64,000 nucleotides of DNA from positions 8,331,811-8,395,810 of the forward strand of contig OY282605.1 of NCBI GenBank assembly GCA_958298945.1, read 5' to 3'. Position numbers and translations under genes: made by a program. Positions 54,121 through 64,000 of this stretch are shown in pieces; the stretch's first letter is position 1; every line of letters starts with the position of its first letter. This stretch comes from Atherix ibis (taxonomy: Eukaryota; Arthropoda; Insecta; Diptera; Athericidae). Under the pieces are notes generated by a model. It ran no database searches and was not told the DNA's origin. It saw only the letters and a program-made list of their open reading frames with translations.

Positions 54121-56149
54121 TAGTCTGCCTACCAAGTTTAAATTGTATTTTTTTTTTTTTGGATATTTCTACCACCAATTTATGGATTTCAATCAAATTT
54201 CTTTTTATAAACATTTTTCTACAATCAAAAACTATCAAAAATCTTCAACAATTAAATTTAATTTTTAAAACAAACAAAAAATTTTCAAATTCCAAATAAC
54301 AACTTTTTGTATTTGCTTGTTTTTATTATGGAAATATTAATATTACTATTACTGAAGAAAGTTTACTGATCTTCTATGTGGAATAGGAGCAGAGATTTTT
54401 TACTTTTCATTATTATTATTATTACTATTATTTTTGTAAAATTATAAAAAATTTTGTGTAAAACTAAAAAAAAAAAAATTAGAAAAAAATCAGAAATCGT
54501 GATGAAAACGAAATTTATTCTCAAAAGCATTCATATTATAAATATACTCAGAGATATGCTGTAGTATGCATATATTAGTGTGTTGGTGTTTTTAAAAATA
54601 GTAATTTTTCGTAAAAAATAAAGAATTTGTTTGGTTTTTTTTTGGTTAAAAATTAGCTTTTCCATCGAAAAATAAAAAGCAAAAATAGATTTTTTTTTTT
54701 TTGCTGGGCAATATAGAATTTTAATTTGAATTTCAAGTCCACAAAAAAAAAGTGCTCGGTGTTTTTTTCGTTAATGATTGGTTTTTCGATTGTTGTCAAC
54801 TTTTGCTTTTCGTCGTAAAAATCACAAAATGTGAAATTTTTCGTGTTATTTTATAAAGAAAAATCGTTTCGAAAGAATTACTGGAATTATTATTTTAATA
54901 AACTTCTATCTAAACAATATACAAAAGTATATATGAAAAAAAAACTACTTAAGCATATATTTTTAAATTGTGTAAACACCAAAGTAAGTGTTGTTATGAT
55001 TTTGTTAAATGTTTTTATTTGCCCTTATTTTCACTTGTCTGATAATTATTGAATATATTAATTGATTCTATTCGATTTTTATGATAAAATTTATTTTATC
55101 TATAAGTACATTGAAAAATTAGTGTATTTGTTTTGTAATTAATTTATTAAAATTTTCGAATAAATTAAATTTTTTTTAGTGAATGATTTTTATGGCAGAA
55201 TTTAATATTTTTTTTGTTGTAAAATCTGAATTTAAAAAAAAATTGAAATGTTGGAATTTTCGCCCTTTTATCAAATATTATCTCTTTTAAATATACTATA
55301 AAACTTTTTACTATAAAAACGTATATTATCCAGACTATAACTTTTATTTTGGTTTTTTTATATTTCAAATATAAAAATGAATTATCTTTTTTTTTAAAAA
55401 AATTGTGTCATTTGAACAATTTTCAAAGGCGGTGTTAATAATATTTTTTAAAAGAAAAACTATTAAATACCTTTAAGCACTTATTGAAATTGTTAGAATT
55501 TAAAATTCTTTTTTAAACAATTAATAAAATAAAATAAACAATAAAATTTGGTATTATCTTCAAATACTTAAGTAAAAAAATATTGGTAAAAATCTATGTT
55601 TAGGGTTGTTTTTTTGTTTAAGTATTCCTTGTGAATTCTGCAAATATTTATTCATGTACGTACAGAATTAATAAATAATATTTGAAACAAGAAATTCTTG
55701 CATTTTATGATAAAAAAAAACATCTAATTTTATTTGTAAGAAATTTTATTAGATTTAATAATCGGTTTGGCGTATCTGTGTGCTTTAAATTAAGAAGATA
55801 TACACGAACGAGAAAAAAACATAAAAATTATTTTATTCAATTTAACAACGACTAATTTAATTTCTTAATGCATCCGACATAAAATAATCTTTCTTTTTTA
55901 TATTTTATATTATGGAAAATCTCATTAATATTAAAGAATAAACCTTACAAATGTTTACAAAAAAAATTCAAAATTAAATTACAAAAGAAATTTTTTAAGA
56001 ATTTTATAACCAAGATAAGAAATAGTTAGAAATATTAAAGTTTTTGAAATTAATCGAATAAAATGCATGGCATTAAAGTAATGAAACTGATTTTTTTTTT
56101 TAATTTTTTTATTTTATTTTTATTTTATATATTAATGGTTAAACTTCTA
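54121..56149. other. AT-rich non-coding sequence
   Basis: Two kilobases of very AT-rich DNA with long homopolymers. No gene, terminal repeat or transposase text was seen. It could be intron sequence if the island to its left is a first exon. Confidence 0.4.
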
Positions 56150-56660
56150 CAAATTAGTTCGTTTGGGACAGCTTAAACTGCAATCACTTTTAGTTCTTCT
56201 GGTAGACTCTTCTTGATGTTGTCGATAGTATGTGATCTTTGGGGAATAAATAAAATCATACGGTATATGATCAGGTTAAATTGAAAACAGCAGGAATCCC
56301 TTTTTCTGAGCTTTTCAAGCAGCTTCTCAGTGTTAATCGACGGTCTAAACTCACAAGAGCCCTCTTTCGTTGCTCATTTTCAACAGTTTTCGATGTTGAA
56401 GGTCTAAACTGAGCGAGGTTTTTTTCCACTTGTTCAAAAAAATGATGTTATTTTTTAATGTTCGTTGATCTTAGGAAATAAAAAAAAAAAGAACAAAAAA
56501 AAACCATTATTCTGACAAAAACTCGCTGATGACGACCTAGAAAGAGCACTCACACTCGTTCCACATTTTTATCAGTCCTTTGGTGTTGAAGGCCTATCTC
56601 AGTGAGTTCACTGCTTCTCGGCCCTCCAAAAATATTTTATGGTACCTAAAAACATAAGCT
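56150..56660 (-). mobile_element. Mariner N-terminal fragment, doubled
   Basis: The minus strand reads FRYHKIFLEGREAVNSL (56640-56590), then in another frame HQRTDKNVERV. It reads RPSTSKTVENEQRKRALVSL and DRRLTLRS at 56410-56330. Both are versions of the EGRE...GRPSTS.T.ENVE..R.L...DRRLT segment of GVQW3-type mariner transposases, so the segment is present twice in tandem. Nothing of the catalytic half remains. Confidence 0.6.
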
Positions 56661-58424
56661 TTTGATAAAGAATATTCCCCATTTTTCCGTTTAAGTCAAA
56701 TTCGTGAATTCACCAGCTTTACTCAAAATTCGATTGAACATCGTTGATGTAAATTTTCCTCTTCCATTTTTCGTAACGTACTACAAATTACAAAACTTCA
56801 TACAAAATGCTTAATAGGATCGCATAGTTAACGGAAATTTGTACTGCATTTGTTGTAGAAACTTAACTTAAAAGTATAATTAGAGGGGTGGGGGGTTGTC
56901 TCATTACTTATTACTTTTCTGTATATCAAAAACGATGTGGATGATTAAAAAGGCAATTTTCCTGGTTCCTATTTTTTGTTGTTGTTCAAACGATATGTTT
57001 TTATGCTTAAAATAATCTAATAAAACTATTTAAAAAATAATATTTTTTAAGATCAAAGATTAGTTTGTCGTTGAGTTTTCAACAAGAAAAAAAAACCCTT
57101 TTAACAAATCTTTACAGAAACCTAAGTTTGGCTGTATTTTGAAAGTTTTTTTTTTAACCGGTATTTAAACTCTTCTTTCCATTCTTTTCGAATAGTTGAA
57201 GCATTTTTTTTTTCTTATATAAAAAGTTAGTAAAATTTATTGGAAAAAATTAAGTCAATTCCTGTACTACACGCATAGCGATGAAGTCCATATGATACCT
57301 GTCTTCTGCCACACCTGAGATAAGGATAGTCTTAGAAACCAAACAACTATATATATACTATTTGGTTTTAATAATATGCTTAAAGAAGACATTAGAATAT
57401 TTTAATTTATTTAGGATTAATAATTGGAAGAAAATAATGAAATTTTGACCAAAAAAAAAATGATTAGGATTTTTACTTTTTCTTTTAATAATATTTACTT
57501 TTTCGATTGGAGAAAATCAGAATAGTGTGCAGAAGAAACAGCTTATTTTTTAATAAAACGAATTATTAGAAAAAGTTCGACTAAATTTTTATAAAAAAAA
57601 ATTTATATAAAAAGCATCAAAAAGGATAACTTCAGCAAAAGGTCTTCATTAATTTTCCAATTTCCAAATCTTTATTCATTGCCTTTAAGTTGGTGGTCAC
57701 ACTTATCTAATTAAATTGGAAATTGTTCTCAATTATCAAAGACACACACACATTGCATTGCAAATAGCAAATGCACATACCAAAATGATAACCAAAAAAA
57801 TCAAAAGAAATTTATACGAAAAAAATTAATTAGAAAAATGATATCATTGCTATTTTTTTGTTTTTAGTTCAATGGAATAAATTATTTCAAATGAAGTTAA
57901 GTATTTTATTTGATAATATAATGAAATAAATCATTTTTTAATTAAATTTGAAAATATAATTAGTCCATTTTTTTTCTTCTGGTCTGTTTATTAATGTCGA
58001 AGAGTATGGTTAGAAATTTCGAAAGCCATATGCTTTTGTGTTAGCACCAATTTTACAAAAAATTTATTTTAATTCTAACTTAAATTATGGCTTTTTTTTA
58101 AATATATTTTTTTTATATAGCAAAACGATAATTAGCATTAAACTTTTCGGATAAATACGAGTATATTTTTTGTTGCAATTACATTTAATATTATATCAAA
58201 GTATGATTGGAAATGATTCAATTGTGATCTAATATATTATCTAAAGACCTTCGGAATGACTTCTAATTAAATTGGTCAATTTCGAATTAACCAAATTAAG
58301 ATCGTTACCATCTGCTTTTTGTCATAGAAAGTTCGCAAATTTTAACAAAAAAAAAATTTCGAATTATTTTTCAGAATATAATTTTTAGCAAAAAAAAGTT
58401 TAAAAAAATTTGATCTGGTATAAT
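56661..58424. other. AT-rich spacer
   Basis: No gene or repeat recognised apart from the decayed edge of the mariner fragment. Confidence 0.4.
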
Positions 58425-60337
58425 CTTGGATTATAGAAGAACTGGATAGGCATCTACACAAAAATTGTGGCACAATTTTGTTGGCAATACATTCGTAGAA
58501 CGCACACACATGCAAAATAACAGAAACGTCGTAAATCATTGGGGGCCAATTTTAAACTTCAGTATGCGATTGAAGCGGTTCGTTCAAAACCATTTTCATA
58601 TGTGATGTCATTTATACGTAAACAAATATATTTTTGAATGTTGCAAATTTTGTTATTTGATGGAATTAGTTTTGGAAATTTGCAATAAAACACAGTATTC
58701 TATATTTACCATATTTATTTATTTATTTATAATTAAGTACTTAAATAATTAACAACTAATATTCTTAAAAAAATTGAAAACCTTATTATTTAGTAAAAGC
58801 ACAAATGAAACAAATTTATTTAAATAATAATCCTATCGAATATACTTTATATATTTTAACACAATGAAAACAGCAATGAAAAACAGACTGAAAAATTCGT
58901 TCCCTTATATTTTCTTCACACACTTTACGTACACCGGCACTGAACTATTTTTTGGTAAACATTGAACTGTCAAAATCACATTTGTTTAAATTTATTGAAT
59001 AACGAACTTTTTACTTTTTAACCACTTTTTGGAAAAAGCATATCACTAAAATCCTTTTAGGCACATTATAAACTAAATTTTTGTTATTTTATGTAGTAAA
59101 AATGAAGATGTCAACTTACCGAAAGATAGAAATTCCCGACTTTCTCATTCCGTTGAATTACCAGCAACTCTTCATAAAACAATTCATTAACTTCCTATTA
59201 AATGTTATCAACAATATAACTATTTATATAAATACTTACTTTTTCGTAAATAATTCAAAAAACATAAAAACTAGACTTTCACTTGCACTTTCCGATAAGT
59301 GCCAAAATAACAACTTGGAAAACAACAAAAGTATGGAAGCATTTCGTTATGCTACCACTTTCATGGAGAATAGCGTTTTTTAAAACTTTTCAAAAGTCTA
59401 CAAAATTTAGCCGCTTGATAATTACAAAATAAATAACAAACCTCAAATACAAATGCATTTAATACCAGAAGATTAGAAGAAAGAAAAATGTTGCCTTCTG
59501 TCGTGTTTAAATTATATGTTTGTTTGGAATAAGCGAGTTAAAATAAATATAAATTATTCTTTTCGAATTCAATAAATTTCTATTACGAAAATCAAATATC
59601 ATAATATCCACATAAAAAATGCTACATATAAATTTGCATATTGTTTGATTTATTGCCGCTTGGCGCAAATATCGGACATCAAATTACGTATGCATATACG
59701 AAAATCTGACGTACCGGCCTATCCGTTAGATTGTAGAAGAACTGGATAGGCCTCTACACAAAAATTCTATCCAAATGATGTCGAGAATCCATTCGTAAAA
59801 ACGCACACACTTGCAAAATAACATTTCTAAAACATAAACTTCCTATTTGCTATCGTGAAGAATAAAACTATTTATGCAAATGTATTAATTTATACTGACT
59901 TGTTCGTAAACTATTTAAAATTAAACAAAACCGCAATTAAACTTTCACTTCGCGATAAGTATTTAAATGTAAACAAAAGTATGCAAGCATTTCGGTATGC
60001 TACCACTTTCATGGACAATGGCGTCTTTTAAAACTCTCCGAAAGTCTACAAAATTGAGGCGCTTGATAATTACAAAATAAATAATAAACCTAAAATACAA
60101 TTGCATTTAATACCAGAAGATTAGAAAAAAGAAAAATGTTGCCTTCTGTCGTGTTTAAATTATATTTTTGTTTGCAATAAGTGAGTTCAGATGCGTGTCA
60201 TGTCTACATAAAAAAATCTACACAAAAGTATATAAGCGTTTCGATTTCTTGCCGCTTCTGCAATAATTATGCCACAAAATTGTGTATTTATACGGAAATC
60301 TGACGTACGAACCTATCCAGGTATTCTTTAACCTAAG
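58425..60337. repeat. Two 8-bp-TSD elements fused head to tail
   Basis: Copy A starts CTTGGATTATAGAAGAACTG and GGATAGGC at 58425 and runs to GGCCTATCC at 59716-59724. Copy B starts at once with GTTAGATTGTAGAAGAACTG (59725) and ends CAGGTATTCTTTAACCTAAG at 60337. The two inner termini share one junction with no host DNA between. The outermost flanks GGTATAAT (58417-58424) and CGTATAAC (60338-60345) agree at 6 of 8 bases, as expected of an old 8-bp target duplication around the whole dimer. Copy A keeps the KRRKSLGANL-like block of the 12.9-kb element; copy B has a shorter interior. Confidence 0.82.
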
Positions 60338-61433
60338 CGTATAACATAATCTTGATCATAATATTTCTATTGAAAGCTTTTATTTTGACAAACTTCTGGC
60401 ACTTAATTACCCCTATTAAAATTTAATTAGTTATCAATTAATGAAAGAATAATCAATAATCATTACAATTTCTTCCGCAATAAAATTAATCTAGTAAGAA
60501 AATTTCTAATTGTATATAAAAAGTATTTTTCAGAATATTATCTAAAAGTAACATACAGCAGAAATTTAATTAATTTTATAGCATTAGTATGAATATTTGT
60601 GCAATTGATTATATTTTTGATATTTTAAAAACATGCAATCGAACAGATTTAAATGGATTTTTTTTTGTTTTAGTTTTTTTATAGAAAAAGAAAACTTGAA
60701 TTTCGAGTATGTTCGAAACAATTAACAAAAAATAGCTGTAATGACTCATAGAATATGTTTTTTTTAAATATCCAATAATAATAGAATTAAATATTATTAT
60801 GATGTTGGCGTATCCGCAAATATACTAATTAGTCAAGGCAATCTGAAATCTAATTAATTAGACTAAGTAGTTTTTTTTCTTGAAAATTTACTAAGTGCCT
60901 GTGAATGCATAATAAGTTCTTCTGCTAACTTTGATAGGTTTAATGAAAATATTCAAAGCAAAATTAAAGTTTTCTTTTTTTTAAATAATTTTTTTTTATA
61001 AGATCGTCTCCCATTCTAATCTTATTTATTTTAATTTCAAATAAAATGAGAAACTTCACAAGCGTAATTAATTAATATCACAACATCAAATAATGGAACC
61101 ATAAAACCCTATAACGTCAAAAGTTGTCGACATGTGATTTTCTGAAAAGAAAAATACTAAATTTTAAATAAATAGAATTATTAGAAACGATAAACTATTT
61201 CAAATGGAATAGATAAATTTTAACGTATTGAGTATATTTTCTTTTTTTTATATATGTATCTACAAATAATATGCAGATATGTAGATAAGTTCTGCAAAAA
61301 GATACTTAACAGGTTATACGAGTGCACCTACCATATTATTTGACGTAAGAGGCGCTGCGAATAGAATTCTTTTGAAGAAATAGTTTGGGGAAGAAGAAAT
61401 CTCGTAAAATATTGATCAAAGAAGTTCAGACTT
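60338..61433. other. AT-rich spacer
   Basis: No gene or repeat family recognised. Confidence 0.4.
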
Positions 61434-62450
61434 GTGCTAGTTGGAAAAGTGACATTTCGTATTAAAAACAATTCTTTTACAGTTTTTTTTATTGTCGATT
61501 CAGTTGTGAGTTATAGGGAATTTAACAAAAAGAAAATTTGGTATAGTTTACAATTTTGCTTTGATATGAGTGAAAATGCAAGCCGGGCGTTAATGGTCCC
61601 AATACTGTTACAGGTATTTTCAATGTTAAAGATACACCACGCAAAGGTGGACCCGTCATTGAAAATGTCGATAAAGTCACGCATATGATCGAAGTAGTCC
61701 TAGCATCGTCCAGGAGCTAAAGATCAACCAAAAAACAGATTTAAACCAACTGCATAAAGCTGGATTCAAAAAAAAGCTCGATGTTTGGGTGCCACACGTA
61801 TTGACGCAAAAAAACATGTTGGATTGAATTTTCATCTGCGAAACGGAAAGGGGTATGATAAGTGGGTGACATATGACTGGGTATGATAAATGGGTGACAT
61901 ATGATAATATTGTTGTGGTCAAAGCGCAGTGAAACAGCTCAAATGGTGGCCAAACTAGGACCAACGGCCAGGAAAATTTTATTGTTCATTTGGTGGGACT
62001 GGAAAGGAATCATCTACTATGAGCTGCTTCCATATATCCAAACACTAAATTCGGACCTCTACTATCAAGAATTTGACCGGTTGAAGGTATCAAAATTGGC
62101 CACCAGGAGAGGTCTTATGTTCCATAAGAACAATGCCAGGCCACACATGTCTAATAGTGACTCGCCAGAAGCTCTGAAACCTTGGTTGAAAAATTTCGAT
62201 ACATCCACTTCATAGTCTGGACCTGGCACCAAGCGATTAACATATTTTTTTTATTATTGCAAAACTTCCTTAGTGATAAAAAATTGGCATCAAGAGAATA
62301 TTGTGAAAAGCTCTTAGTCGATTTTTTTTACCATTTAGGGACCAGAGCTTTTATGAGAAAGGCATTATTGAAGTTACCTTTAAAATGGCATCAAATTGAT
62401 CCAAATCGGACAATCCGAACTATGTTAATTAAGGTCTTGAAATAAATATA
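61434..62450 (+). mobile_element. Strongly decayed mariner
   Basis: Plus-strand fragments in several frames: GFKKKLDVWVPHVLTQKNML (61760-61825), a degenerate first-Asp block TGYDKWVTYDNI (61880-61915), ARKILLFIWWDWKGIIYYEL (61960-62025), TLNSDLYYQEFDRLK, MFHKNNARPHMS (second Asp changed to Asn), LLQNFLSDKKLASREYCE and LLKLPLKWHQID. The order is that of an irritans-like mariner. The first-Asp block lies in a 27-28-bp tandem duplication (61852-61906). No terminal repeats were recognised. Confidence 0.78.
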
Positions 62451-62507
62451 TTTTTTTTGTTCCCCAAAACAATATCTTCGAAAATAATAAGAGAGCATGT
62501 AGATATG

Positions 62508-62596
62508 AAAAATTGGATCTAATAAAAAGAATATAGTCTCAAAAAAAATTGGATCTAATAAATGATTATTTTTATTAGATCCAATTTTTTTTGAAA
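62508..62596. repeat. Hairpin with a third direct copy
   Basis: AAAAATTGGATCTAATAAA occurs at 62508-62526 and again at about 62546-62564, and its inverse TTTATTAGATCCAATTTTTT follows at about 62573-62592. The second and third form a stem of about 20 bp with an 8-9-nt loop, right at the left border of the next repeat. Confidence 0.8.
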
Positions 62597-63797
62597 ATAT
62601 ATTTGTAAGAACACTTCATATTCTAAAATAAAAACTTTCTATTTCCTGTCGTGAAGAATAAAACTATTTATGCAAATGTATTAATTTATACTAACTTGTT
62701 CGGAAACTCTTCAAACTTCAATAAAACCACACTTAAACTTTAACTTTGTGATATTTGTCGAAATGTCAACTTAAAATTAAAACAAAAGTACGCAAGCTCT
62801 TCGGTATGCTACCATTTCCTGGAGAATAACGTATTTTAAAACTCTTTAAAAGTCTATAAAATTTAGGCGTTGTATTTAAATTATATTTCTATTTAGTATA
62901 TGTGAGTTAAAATGGATACAAATTATGCTTTTGGAATTCAATAAATTTCTATTACGACAACTAGATATCAGTGGTGGTCATATCCACACATAAAAATTCC
63001 AAATACCAATATACACGTTGTTCGCAGTTTCCCCGGCAGGTATAAATTTGGTGATATAAAACTACATGTACATAACGAAAAATATATGTATTGTGTAGTC
63101 AGGGACAGGGATATGTAAAGGGATATAAAATATAAAATTAGTTATTAACGATATCTACATGAAAAATTCTACACAAATGTATGCAAGATAATTTCAAGAA
63201 TATTTTATATCTTCTTAACTGCTAAGGGGCAATAAGTACGATTAATTGCCGCTTAGCAATTATGCAGACATAAAATTGAGTGGTTCCTTAAATTATGGAA
63301 GAGCTGGATAGGCCTCTATACAAAAATTCTATTCAAATTTGTTTGAGAATATATTTGTAAGAATGCACACACTTTCAAAATAACTTTTCATGAAACACTT
63401 CGTATTCTAAAATAAAAACTTCCTATTTTCTGACGTTAAGAATAAAATTATTTATGCAAATTGATTAATTTATACTAACTTATTCGGAAACTATTTAAAT
63501 AAGTATCTAAATGTAAACAAAAATATTCAAGCATTTTGGTATGCTTACCCCCTCATGGAGAATAACATGTTTTTAAGGCTCTCCGAAAGTCTACAAAATT
63601 GAGGCGGTTGATATTTACAAAATAAATAATAACGAAAACTAAATGTCAGTGGATGTCATGTGTACATAAAAAAATCTACACAAACGTATGCAAGTAGTAC
63701 GATATCTCGCCGCTTTTGCAATAATTCAGACAGAAAATTGCGTATCCAAATACGAAAATCTGACGTACGGGCCTATCCAGGTATTCGTTAATCTAAG
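62592..63797. repeat. Two more 8-bp-TSD elements fused head to tail, first one truncated
   Basis: The first copy lacks its left terminus, beginning with interior text like AACACTTCATATTCTAAAAT, and is cut near 63287 before its right terminus. The second begins CTTAAATTATGGAAGAGCTG (63288) and GGATAGGCC and ends CAGGTATTCGTTAATCTAAG at 63797. Flanks give no matching 8-mers, as expected when one end has been lost. Confidence 0.78.
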
Positions 63798-63819
63798 GTG
63801 CAGCAATTTTTTCTATAGG

Positions 63820-64000
63820 TCACAATTTCTTGGAGCCGGAAAACCAACTACTACGATAGTTTATAAGTTGAGACACCTGAACTTGAATTGTATTTTTGTC
63901 CTCTGGTCCATAAAACGTTGTAAGGACATTAGCTCCAAAAAGAAAACTTATGGCAATGGCCGTTGGTCGACTACGACATCTGTTAGGAACGTTAAGAACG
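63820..64000 (-). CDS. Possible exon open at the window edge
   Basis: A minus-strand frame enters at base 64000 and ends at a TGA at 63820-63822, giving 59 codons with a hydrophobic stretch (PTAIAISFLFGANVLTTFYG) and polar end (SSWFSGSKKL). Composition is less AT-rich than the repeat next to it. It may be the 3' end of a membrane-protein gene lying to the right, but it is too short to name. Confidence 0.25.
   Translation of the reverse strand, partial: VLNVPNRCRSRPTAIAISFLFGANVLTTFYGPEDKNTIQVQVSQLINYRSSWFSGSKKL

Noticed and set aside
59081..59383. 100-codon plus frame in the 58.4-kb repeat
   Set aside because: It lies inside the repeat, is not conserved in the sibling copies and has AT-driven composition (Asn, Lys, Ile, Tyr).

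Overview
The window is AT-rich eukaryotic DNA from an insect, probably a fly or a close relative. The evidence is spliced genes with short GT-AG introns (58-93 bp in one gene), AATAAA polyadenylation signals, and a very dense load of Tc1/mariner-type DNA transposons with some non-LTR retrotransposon debris. No rRNA, tRNA, CRISPR or bacterial operon structure is visible. All coordinates and names come from reading the sequence; no database search was run.

Host genes. (1) At the left edge a minus-strand gene enters with its first 89 codons (Pro/Gly/Tyr-rich N-terminus, not firmly named). It is head-to-head with (2) a plus-strand five-exon gene at 1117-3637 whose 740-residue product matches the N-terminal WD40 region and the extreme C-terminal LC3-interacting motif of the autophagy/trafficking protein TECPR2, but has no tectonin-repeat region. 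(3) A ten-exon gene at 16846-26375 encodes inositol-3-phosphate synthase (539 aa, complete, all splice phases consistent); its 6.6-kb first intron holds several transposon remnants. A few short open frames (8780-9013, 32306-32665, 46059-46358, 63820-64000) are listed with low confidence. The stretch 53.47-54.12 kb looks like a promoter or 5' UTR exon of a gene with coding part outside the window or unrecognised.

Transposons fill most of the rest. At least eight mariner lineages can be separated by termini and transposase sequence: 4.9-6.2, 9.6-10.8, 11.5-12.8, 33.4-34.6, 37.5-38.8 (only uninterrupted transposase frame), 43.7-44.9 (Mos1-like), 50.4-51.5, and a family called M1 here (five TIR-bounded copies at 6.85, 31.6, 40.3, 47.9 and 51.5 kb, all internally deleted, related to the mariner type behind vertebrate GVQW3). 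A separate family with DD41D spacing has remnants at 6.5, 14.2-15.7 (tandem array), 18.1, 20.4-21.3, 29.9-30.4, 39.8-40.3 and 43.6 kb. A non-autonomous TIR element with 8-bp target duplications occurs at 12.9, 46.7, 58.4 and 62.6-63.8 kb, often as head-to-tail copies. Non-LTR reverse transcriptase/RNase H fragments lie at 27.1-29.8, 36.9-39.1 and 41.1-41.6 kb.

The layering is informative: mariner 37.5 kb sits inside a minus-strand retrotransposon, M1 copy 3 sits in a DD41D remnant, two mariners sit edge to edge at 51.51 kb, a small TIR element and a mariner sit edge to edge at 33.37 kb, and one mariner holds a 27-bp hairpin satellite in its interior. I found no convincing new multi-gene system; the points most worth a second look are the tectonin-less TECPR2 homologue, the hairpin satellite, and the tandem behaviour of the 8-bp-TSD element and the DD41D tail.
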